Shown in pieces: positions 1-7,939 of a DNA stretch of 24,651 nucleotides. Origin of the DNA: Spirogloea muscicola (Eukaryota > Streptophyta > Zygnematophyceae > Spirogloeales > Spirogloeaceae). The first letter of the stretch is position 1, and every line of letters begins with the position of its first letter. The notes beneath the pieces were generated by a model. It ran no database searches. It was not told the origin of the DNA and was given only the letters and a program-made list of their open reading frames with translations. The stretch covers positions 461,185 to 485,835 of the forward strand of contig WELB01000051.1 in the NCBI GenBank assembly GCA_009602725.1. Direction: 5' to 3'. The position numbers were made by a program, and so were the translations under genes.

Positions 1-21
1 CCGCGGCGAGCTCCGGCGGCC

Positions 22-3000
22 ATGGCTACGACATCCCCGGCAGGCGCGGCGGCGCCGGCGGCGCGCCTGCGGGGCCGCGCAGCCAGGCGCTGCAGCTCTC
101 GCATAGTGACCAGCTCCCCCCGCCGCGGCGCGCTGTCGAGGGCGGTCCCGCTGCTGCACCGCCGCTGCGGAGGCTCCACCAGGCCAGGAGCCGCGGCGAG
201 GTCCACTTGGATAGGGCACTGCAGCTGCAGGTAGACCTAAACCCTGAACCCTAAGCCCCTACCCTAAACCTATACTGTAATTGCTGACCCTCTTGAATTC
301 TAGCCCTCACTTTGATATCGTCACAGGGACCGCAGCGCAGGCAGCACATATCTGGGACAGTTGTTCTGCTTGAGACAAGGACTGTTGTATATGTTGAGAT
401 CCCGGTTCAACTCGAGCACAGAGGCTGTAAGGTTGTCAAGGCTTTCATTACATACACACACATATATATATATATATATACACATATATATATGTATATT
501 GTATATATCTAAGGCAGGCCAGGAGGCTTGTTCACTGCTGCAGTGCTTTCCACATGCCACTCTGCCTTACGGTAGGGACTGCAGGAGTCAAGATCTGCAG
601 ATCTTACAGTCATTCTCTTAACTCAAGGATCAAAGAAGGTTGAGGGCAAAGATAGGTTGCAAACAAGGATATCAATAACAGCTGCAGTCTGCTCCTGCAC
701 TTCGGGATTGATTGTTCCCAGCGGCGGCGCTGACAAATTGGCAGTATTGTTGGTGCAATTTCTGCAGAAGCAGGGCCAGGAGGAGCGCTTGGTGGCCAGC
801 GTCGGGGCGACAGCGGCGACGAGAGCGGGGGATCCGAGATCAGCGACGAGGAGCCGAGCGCGGGCGTTGGCTGTGGCAGCAGGCCGGCCTGCGGCTGTGC
901 CCTGCTACGGCTGTGGGGCTGGCCTGCAGTCCGCCGAGCCCAAGGCCCCCGGCTACGTCCCGACTGAGAAGTTTGAGCTTGTGAGTCACGCTGCCCTTGT
1001 ATTGCCAGCTCCTGCTATGGTCAATCATTGGCAGCTCTGGTGTGGTTGGCCCAGTTACCAGCTTCCGATGTTGGACCCAAAGTCTTGAGCCCTTAGCCAT
1101 GAGCTGTGAGAGCCCCAAGCCACCAACGCTAAGCCTGCAGCCACTAACGCTTGAATTACCGCGTACTCTAAGCTCTCTGATGATGGACCTTACTAGACCT
1201 ACTTAATTACTGCTCAGGTGTCAGTTGGTTGGAATAGAGCGTCTTCAGCGATCCCAAGTCCAGCCTGACCAAGCCGTCCTGCCAATGCCTGCAAGCAGAA
1301 GCAGCGACACCACCAGCTGCAGTCAGTGCTGTGCGAGCGCTGCCTCCAGCTGGCGCAGGGGCACATGATTCCGGCGGTCGGGGGCAATGGCGGCTACGGC
1401 AGCGGCCCAGGCTTTGTGTCGGCGGACGAGCTGCGCGCACAGCTGCTGCACCTGCGCGACCACAAGGCTTTGATTGTGAAGCTGGTAAGGCCAATTTGCA
1501 AAATATCAGGAGTTCAGGCGCCACAGCCAGCATGTACTTAGATCAAATGAGGCAATCAAGGCAAGATATTGTCCTGGCATTCCTAGTCCATCCTCGTTGA
1601 CACTGTACCACTGTACCAAACAATGCTTGGGGGAATGTGTTCATGAATCCCGGATCCAACTTGCGGTGGCTGCAGGTCGACATTGTTGACTTCAATGGGA
1701 GCTTTTTGTCAAGGGTTCGGGAACTAGTTGGGGCGAACCCCATCATCCTTGTGGTCACCAAGGTCCACATCTGCAGACTCTCTATGCTGCAGCTGCTCAG
1801 TATCTCGGCATCGGCAGCAAGTCCAGTGGACTTGCATGGCTCTTGGTCCTAAGCTGCAAAATCTGAGCTATATTGATGAAAATATGCCGAACTTCGGAGC
1901 CTTGTATTGGTATGTCATAGGGCTAGGTAGTGCTGCTTGGTGTGACACTTGCTGGCATCATTCGCCACGCCCAGGTTGATCTGCTGCCCCTCGGCAGTGA
2001 CCTCGCCGTCATTGGTGACTGGGTTGTGGATGCCATCTCCCGGAAGAAGCTCAAGTTCGTGAGACTTCCTCGTTACCAGCAATCTTTATCATCACCAATA
2101 TTCTGCGTAGGGACTTCTGGACTTAAAGAAGAAGGACGTGATAGTGGCAATGAATAATCGCCAGAAGCAGACGAGCAGGATAACCATGCTTTCATGAGTG
2201 GCAGCAGACCATGTACGTTTTCGCATTGAGTCTTCATAATTGGAGCTTCTTGATTTTGCCTGCAGCATCATTGCCGTTCATCTTGTCAGCTCCAAGGCGC
2301 AGACCGGCATCTCAAGCCTTGCAGGCAACATCTACCGTGAGCGACAGGTTGGCTCTACCTTGGAATGACAGATGCGGCATTAATACGAATTCACAGAAAT
2401 TGGAAAGATACAAACTGTCATCCTGTCTGTCTTTGTTTCTGTGTAGTAATGGAGAAGACACAAGCTTCAATCACTCAATGACCCTCCGATTGATTTCTAG
2501 ACACGCATCAGCATCTGTATGACTTAAGATACAAGTGTTGCTCTGCTGCAAGGCACTCATTGATCAGTCTGGGACTTGATCCGGTACATGTCTCCATTTT
2601 GATGTCTTGCAGGGGCGGGATGTATATGTGCTGGTAATGCAAACCTATGTGCCCACCGAAATTATCTTGCATACAGACCAGGAGTAGTGCTGGCCCTTGC
2701 TAGTACTGGACATTGTAGCTGTTATTGATTGTGAACGTCTGCATGCTTCACAGGGAGCGGCAAATGTGGGAAAGTCGGCTCTGATTTCTGCTTTACTAGG
2801 TTCGGGTCTCAATGATGCTTTTAGCGCTCATGTTTTTGCGCATTCTGCAGACCTTGATTTATAGAGATCTTACTCTGGTGTTATTGTATATTGATCTCTT
2901 CGGACTGAAGACAACAATTGGCACTACTGTGCTTATTAGAAACATACACTTGGAACTTTACACAACTCAAACCCTTTTCCAGACCCAAGATTGTCAAGAA

Positions 3001-4863
3001 ACTCCTCGTTAGATTGTGACTGCTTAAGCCTCGTTTGCGATGCATGCTGCAGCGGAGATGTTGTTGAGAGACCCTTCAGTGCAGCCGGCACTCAGGCACC
3101 GGCCCATCCAGTCGGCCATGCCAGGCACCACTCTGGGGCCCATCCGCATACACGCGTTCCCCAATGGTGGCGGGGTAAGCTGAGCACTCCTCAAGACTGA
3201 GTTGTTACGAGATCACCTTATCTCAAAGTGGACAGACTTCACGTGACTGCCACCAGCAGCCAAAGTATAGGCAGTCATTCCTCTGAAGAGGCAGCTGGCT
3301 TTCACGATTATGTCAGCCTCCAAACGAATGTCAATATGTGGGGTTTACGGTCTATTTTGGCAGCGCTGCTGGGCATGACTGCAACGCCGCAATCCTGTGG
3401 CTACTCTTTTGCAGGACCTTGTGGACACGCCTGGCGTGCACCTTCACCACCGAATGGCTGCAAAGGTCAACCCTGTTGATTTGCCTGCGCTTGGTCCCCG
3501 GCACCGCCTGCGCGGCTTTGTCCCTACCCTGGCCTCATCGGTTCACCCTCTTGACACAAGCATCGGAGACGATCTCGATGGCGGAGCTGCCGTGGAAATA
3601 GAAGCAGGAAGCATGTCCGCTGATGGCAACGGCCTCGGCCGCGAGGGCTGCACTCTGTTGTGGGGCGGCCTGGTCCGTCTTGACATTCTGGAGGTGACCT
3701 TGCCCACTACCTAGCTGAGTTGTGGGCTAGCATGTTGTGCCAAGAGAGAACACCTATTGTCCTGCGGTCAAACGTGACATGAAAGTTGTTGACCCACATC
3801 TTTTCCAATTGTTTTCTTGTAATAGTCATGGTATTTGTCTTTGTAGGTCCCCACCTCGATCAAGTTTACATTCTTTGGGCCTACTGCTGTCCGTGTACAT
3901 TCACTCCTGACAGCTGACGCTGACGCCTTCTACAAGGTGCCATCTCAATCCTGAAGCCTTCATTACTTCCTGAGTGCATTTATTGCAAGTGGCTGGCTCT
4001 TGGTAATCCATGATGCTATGGTGATCACTTGAAGCTGCCATTGACCTGAGCTTCCAAGAAGTGGGAGGTTGCCAGCTGTGGCGCTGCGTATCACACCTCT
4101 GACATCTTACACACATACAAACCACCCCTTTGATGCGCGAGGCATCTCGTAAACATTCCTGTGGCCATCTACCTCATGTGAGGTTGTCAGCAACGTCGTC
4201 ACATAATCATGGGTCCTGGCTTGGGATTTTACACTCCAATTTGTACTACCTGTGCTCATATGTGCTGCAGGAGGAGCTTGGAACCTCTCTGATCCCCCCC
4301 TCAGCGTCTGGAGGATTAGCCGGCTGGGAGGGCCTGGTCAGCTCCCACTTGCTGTCAATTCCGCCCCCTCCTACATTCAGAAGGTACCAGGCTCTTTCTG
4401 ATCTTGCTTGAGAGCAATGGCTCCAACCCAAACCGTCAACTTATGCAAGTCTGAGGGAATTGTGCCTTACATTCCTGTAGGAACATTACTCTGCATAGCT
4501 GCACTGTCAATCATGGGGTGGAGCTCCGCCCTCTATTTCGATACATCTCAAGGCACACTGGGATTGGCCTTTATTTTTGTAGCTGCTTAATACTCATGCT
4601 GACCCTTTTCATATGGTATCACGTGCAGGCCGTACGGCGACATCGCAGTCTCCGGCCTGGGCTGGATACAGGTGTCGGCTCAGCCGCCGCGAGGTGGCGC
4701 GGCCGCCAGCCCACTGGGCAAGGTAAGGGTCAGGGTTCAGACTGCTAGGGGTGTGGAGGTCTTTTTGCGGCCGTCGTTGCCAGTGGGTGAGGATGCCACC
4801 AGGTGGTACGAGTTCATTGACCTGGGGCCAAACGAGGACAACCGTCCTCCCGTGACTTATTAG
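22..4863 (+). CDS. NOA1: NOA1/RIF1 plastid GTPase (circularly permuted YqeH family)
   Basis: Exons as read: 22-230, 722-980, 1299-1484, 1676-1762, 1975-2058, about 2267-2347, 2613-2633, 2754-2799, 3053-3174, 3415-3693, 3847-3936, 4271-4383, 4629-4863 (TAG); about 603 residues, near the plant length. The Ala/Arg/Ser-rich N-terminus (residues 1-60) looks like a plastid transit peptide. A zinc finger follows: CYGCG (Cys131, Cys134) and CERC (Cys168, Cys171). GTPase motifs are in permuted order: G4 TKVD (246-249), G1 GAANVGKSA (310-318), then G3 DTPG (369-372), which is typical of YqeH/NOA1. The C-terminal part carries LLWGGLVRLDIL and SGLGWIQV, also family hallmarks. The family assists plastid ribosome assembly; the old nitric-oxide-synthase label is obsolete. 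The ATG at 22 is chosen because exon 1 (phase 2) joins the acceptor at 720-721 in frame; the first exon is the least certain. The exon 5/6 junction is one base out of frame with the obvious splice sites. Family assignment is very secure. Confidence 0.93.
231..275. repeat. Degenerate plant-type telomere motif in NOA1 intron 1
   Basis: Directly after the proposed exon 1 donor (GTAGAC at 231) come several imperfect copies of CCCTAAA: AAACCCTGAACCCTAAGCCC and then ACCCTAAACC. It could be an interstitial telomere remnant, or a telo-box-like motif of the kind found near the 5' ends of plant translation genes. The repeat is seen directly; its role is unknown. Confidence 0.6.
451..507. repeat. CA/TA microsatellite in NOA1 intron 1
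   Basis: A run of CACACA followed by TATATA dinucleotides, broken by CACA and TGTATATTG. The TA part is self-complementary. It lies inside the inferred first intron (231-721). ORFs through it are low-complexity Tyr/Ile/His repeats and are not genes. Confidence 0.9.
2613..2633 (+). other. NOA1: 21-nt microexon of NOA1
   Basis: It encodes only GRDVYVL, the strand just before the G1 motif. It is flanked by the acceptor TCTTGCAG and the donor GTAATG, both in phase 0. The next exon (2754-2799, 46 nt) begins GAANVGKSA, so the P-loop is built from two very small exons. The reading is supported by the family's conserved order, in which this strand directly precedes the P-loop. Confidence 0.85.
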
Positions 4864-5079
4864 CACATGCAGGGGTCCCTCCATCATTAGACTGGGACCA
4901 CATTGGCGCTTATTAGCTCGTTGCTGAATCCTTCAAACTTCTGGGTTGCTTTGGGGTTCCTCTTACCCCAGCTGCAAGTTACTCCGATTTGCAGCTGCTG
5001 ACTCGGAGTTACCTAAGCTCCTACTCGCTGTAGTCTCTTGCATAGCTGTTTCGTCTTGGCGCCTTTCGGCCTTTTGCAC

Positions 5080-5281
5080 CTTGTTCAGTCTTTCCGGGCT
5101 GGCTTTTCACAGCCCCCGCCCCCTTTGGAGGAGCTCACCTGTTTCGATCCCGCTGTGGAATTTTACTGAAATGTTACTGCAAAGCTTTCAAATCATCCAA
5201 TTCTTGAAACCAAAGCTGGCTCTTCTCTTCCTCACAGATTCGTCTCCTTACCTCAATAAATTGGTCTTGACACGAGCATGA
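5080..5281 (+). repeat. Possible divergent copy of the dispersed repeat (about 200 bp)
   Basis: It starts with the family head, here TTGTTCAGTCTTTCC followed by GGGCTGGCTTTTCACAGCCC, then a C-rich stretch with CCCTTTGGAGGAGCTC resembling the copy at 13704. About 200 bp later it ends in a tail readable as KLVLTRA plus stop. The head is convincing. The tail is a weak match to the SDLYVLTRGY tail of the other copies. Confidence 0.45.
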
Positions 5282-5597
5282 TCCAGTTTGCAGTGGTCTA
5301 GCTCCGAACAAGTTACCCCGGAAGGACATGGCATTTGAGCACTATCCCAGTACGAGATGAATGAGCACAACAACATGCAATAAGTGCTCCTGATTAGCAC
5401 TACTAGCTGGGGCCCGCTACAAAGATCCCCCTAGCAGGTAGTCGGAGTCAGGCCTCCCCCTCTTCCCTTTCATAGACTTTGACCTGTCGACCTACCCCTG
5501 TTTGCGTCTCGGCGTCCGCCCCGGAAGCTCCACTTGCCTGTGCTTGTCTCTCTTTGCCAAGGACCTAGCATGGTAGAGAGTTGCACATGATGGAGAC

Positions 5598-5632
5598 GAT
5601 ATATATAAGATATATTGTATATATATATATAT
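5598..5632. repeat. TA-rich microsatellite
   Basis: ATATATA-rich run with short GATA and TTGTA interruptions, ending TATATATATATATATAG. It resembles the one at 451-507 in having a TATATTGTATATAT core. No gene in it. Confidence 0.85.
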
Positions 5633-5837
5633 AGGCATGTGCGTGAAACAGGTGAGAAAATAATAGCCCTGGTTCTCTAGCAAGAAGGTAATTCGTTCTT
5701 TCCAGGAGGGGGCAGTGGCTGTGTAAACTAGAAAGACTCTTCCAGTAGAGGGCGATGGCTGAAAATGGACCTGCCCAAGAATCAACAGCTCTTCCGAATA
5801 TAGGCCGTGGCAGAAAGAAGCAGCAGCGAGGGCTGTG

Positions 5838-5925
5838 GTTGTCCATGCTTTTGGGCTGGCCTCTCACAGCCACTGCTCTATATCTGGACGCGCTTGCTTT
5901 CTGTGGAAAGCCAGCCCACGGAAGA
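5838..5925 (+). repeat. Dispersed repeat, head copy
   Basis: TTGTCCATGCTTTTGGGCTG starts the head and the complementary part CTCACAGCCACTG follows. Downstream, ATCTGGACGCGCTTGCTTTC parallels ATCTGGCCGCGCTTTCTCTA in the copy at 6002, so the similarity runs well past the inverted repeat. Segments in the opposite orientation at 5690-5820 look like further degraded copies. Confidence 0.65.
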
Positions 5926-6001
5926 AAGACTCCTCTAGTCTAGTGGCGTTCCCTGGCTGATGTCTTAGTCCTAGTCGTTCGCACTCAAGCTCCCTCAGAC
6001 C

Positions 6002-6090
6002 TTGTCCATTCTTTTGGGCTGGCCTTTCCCAGCCACCAGTCAATCTGGCCGCGCTTTCTCTAGTGGAGGGCGACGGCTGTGGTTGGCCAA
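6002..6090 (+). repeat. Dispersed repeat, head copy
   Basis: TTGTCCATTCTTTTGGGCTG starts the head, then GGCCTTTCCCAGCCACC. The stem pairs GGCTGG with CCAGCC. The following block ATCTGGCCGCGCTTTCTCTA GTGGAGGG is shared with the copy at 5838 and, inverted, with the copy inside TypA intron 9. Confidence 0.7.
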
Positions 6091-6182
6091 TCTAAAGAAC
6101 GAATGTTCCCAGAAGTGCCAGAGGAGCCGGGAAAAGGGAAGGAGAAGGAGTGGCTCTCCTAATGGAGCAAGGGCTGTGAAAA

Positions 6183-6239
6183 AAGTGCTCGCCCATTGAG
6201 AATAGGGGCTGTGAAAAGCCAGCCCGAAACAAGTTGACA
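6183..6239 (-). repeat. Dispersed repeat, head copy (inverted)
   Basis: Read on the minus strand it is TTGTCAACTTGTTTC, then GGGCTGGCTTTTCACAGCCC, then TATTCTCAATGGGCGAGCAC. The last block also follows the plus-strand head at 6888 (TTCTCAATGGGCGAGCAC), which proves common descent beyond the inverted repeat. Confidence 0.7.
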
Positions 6240-6378
6240 AATAGAGAGAGAAGGCGCGCGGGGCGCATGAATTGAAAGGGAGGCCAATTCAAGCCAATAC
6301 ATTGTTCAGGCAGAGTCGAGTGCAGACTAAACAAGGCTACATAATACGGAGACCTAATCTAAGGTACCTAAGTTGACA

Positions 6379-6581
6379 TTAGTACCCACGGGTGAGCACA
6401 AACAAATCTGACAAGCTAACTTGGGGAGCTGGAGCGCCGCCACGAAAGCCGGAGGCCTGACTTAGAGCGCGCCCTGCACGTTGATGAAGAGCCAGAGCTC
6501 GCCCATAGAAGAGAGGGAAGATGAGCTCGCCCACAGAAGAGAGGGGGCTGGCAGAAGCCAGCCAAAAAAGAATGGACAAAA
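6379..6581 (-). repeat. Dispersed repeat, near-complete copy (head, body, tail)
   Basis: On the minus strand the head TTGTCCATTCTTTTTTGGCT (with GGCTGGCTTCTGCCAGCC) starts near 6581. The body has two GTGGGCGAGCT/ATGGGCGAGCT steps and a segment readable as HQRAGRAL. The tail SDLFVLTRGY plus TAA ends at 6379. Total about 200 bp, the same spacing as the copy at 13704-13897. Whether the peptide is ever made is unknown. Confidence 0.7.
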
Positions 6582-6760
6582 TCCAAAAGAAGGGAAACAC
6601 ACTAGCTAGGCATCGAGACAACTAGACATGACGGAACCAACACGAAGTTCAAAACCCGCGGGTGAGCAAAATCAGGTCAGAGTAGCTCGAAGCTGGAAAA
6701 GATGCAGCCGGACGAGACCCGGAAGCAGCAACAAGAGCACGGCCCGCGCGCGAGTGGACG
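6582..6760 (-). repeat. Dispersed repeat, tail copy plus spacer
   Basis: On the minus strand this reads HSRAGRAL, then SDLILLTRGF and a stop at 6649. A spacer containing TGTCTAGTTGTCTCGATGCC follows and leads into the head at 6581. The tail, spacer and head arrangement is repeated at 7231-7076 with high similarity, so the two form a direct repeat of roughly 130-155 bp. Confidence 0.7.
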
Positions 6761-6770
6761 GCATGGGTTT

Positions 6771-6925
6771 CCTCCCTTTGGCCTACATTTCTTTCTAATA
6801 CACGATCTTTTTCTCCCTCTGCACCAACTTGCACTTTGTAGTGTAGTCCTTTTTCAGCACCTCTTTCTTTGGCTTTGACATTGTCCATTCTTTTTGGGTT
6901 GGCTTTGCCAGCCCCTCTTCTCAAT
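6771..6925 (+). repeat. Dispersed repeat, 3' block and plus-strand head
   Basis: 6781-6806 reads GCCTACATTTCTTTCTAATA CACGAT. It matches, inverted, 18936-18964 almost base for base and is also related to 13965-13990. About 80 bp further is a plus-strand head (TTGTCCATTCTTTTTGGGTT, then GGCTTTGCCAGCCCC) followed by TTCTCAATGGGCGAGCAC. Confidence 0.7.
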
Positions 6926-7017
6926 GGGCGAGCACCTTCTCATGGGCGAGGGAGCGTTGAAGGGACACGGAGAGCCGCATCCGGAAAACCTGGGCCAGGG
7001 AGCCCGGCCGCGTTGAA

Positions 7018-7046
7018 GCCGGGCAGCCCCCCTGGGGCTGCCCGGC
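7018..7046. repeat. Perfect 13-bp stem hairpin with 3-base loop
   Basis: GCCGGGCAGCCCC, loop CCT, GGGGCTGCCCGGC: the two arms are exact reverse complements. It is not followed by a T run, and the setting is eukaryotic, so a bacterial-type terminator is not meant. It lies between a plus-strand head (6888) and a minus-strand head (7112). Confidence 0.85.
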
Positions 7047-7075
7047 GATTGTTTCAAATACACGAAATTCCCCTG

Positions 7076-7231
7076 GGGCTGGCAGAAGCCAGCCAAAAAA
7101 GAATGGACAAAATCCAAAAAGCTACAACAGGTGCCGAAAAGAAGGGAAACACACAGCTAGGCATCTAGACAACTAGACACGACGAAACCACAGGAAGCTC
7201 AATACCCCCTGGTGAGCAACATCAGGTCAGA
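7076..7231 (-). repeat. Dispersed repeat, tail, spacer and head copy
   Basis: On the minus strand: SDLMLLTRGY plus TGA (7231-7199), then a spacer with TGTCTAGTTGTCTAGATGCC and TGTGTTTCCCTTCTTTT, then the head TTGTCCATTCTTTTTTGGCT with GGCTGGCTTCTGCCAGCCCC. It parallels 6683-6541. This copy has about 20 extra bases between spacer and head. Confidence 0.72.
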
Positions 7232-7252
7232 GGAAAGGAAAGGAAAGGAAAT
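7231..7252 (+). repeat. Short (GGAAA)n tandem repeat
   Basis: About four units of GGAAA directly abut the repeat tail at 7231. Nothing else is visible in it. Confidence 0.8.
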
Positions 7253-7433
7253 CGCAAACCAGGAAGCTACTAACCGACGTTTACAATGGACGCTCAGAAC
7301 CAGTAGTAGTCAACAAGCGCACGCTCGTTGGAGAGCACCGGTGGCCGGCTCCGCAGCCGCAGAAGTCCCGACACCAGCCTGCGGGCAGGATCAGAAGTTT
7401 TCCCGGCTGCCCTTCCCAGAGGAAGCCCAGGCG

Positions 7434-7905
7434 ATGCGCGCGGTGCCCCCAGCGGGCACAGCACCAGTTGCAGCAACGACCGATCGCGCCACGCTGAGCA
7501 GCCCGCTCCCGAAAGTTTTCCCAGGGCTGCCCGGACTCGCGTCCCAAACCTCGGGCCGTCAGTTACCTTGTCAGTCATTCTTCATCTCTATCCAGCCGCC
7601 GCCGCCGCCGCCGCCGCCGCCACCGCCGACGCCGCCGCCACAGATNCCGCCAAGCCGGCGCCCGCGCCCGGCCTCGTGCGCGCTCGCCGTCGACCCGCCG
7701 GCCGGTGAGCTCCAGAGTTCGATTCGCAGCGGCAGCAGCGGTGGAGCTCAGCTCCTCTTGGCCGAAGCCGAATGACGGACGCTCCTCCTGAGCGAGCTGC
7801 TGACGGCGCCGGATCTCCGCCACCGCTACGGCAGTCGCAGAGCCGACGGTCAAGGGCCGCGGCGCGAAGCCGCGCGACGACATCCGCAACATCGCCATCA
7901 TCGCG

Positions 7906-7939
<34 letters not shown>

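Larger units (their letters stand above)
4864..7433. other. Intergenic region between NOA1 and TypA, rich in dispersed repeats
   Basis: No conserved protein is recognisable here. The ORFs present are repeat-derived and change frame between copies. From about 5080 the stretch is a patchwork of one repeat family in both orientations, listed separately. The parts without a recognised repeat (4864-5079, 5282-5590, 6240-6378) show nothing I can name. The promoter and 5' UTR of TypA must lie near the right end. Confidence 0.75.

Noticed and set aside
5130-5165. TTTCGATCCC, resembling a tRNA T-loop
   Set aside because: No matching acceptor stem, D-loop or anticodon arm can be placed around it.
5080-7231. 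CRISPR array or bacterial-type element
   Set aside because: The repeats are irregularly spaced, in both orientations and diverged, and the host is eukaryotic. They behave as a dispersed element.
7212-7433. Upstream extension of the TypA leader frame
   Set aside because: It has no ATG before 7434, starts inside a repeat tail and passes through (GGAAA)n. Not a credible coding start.
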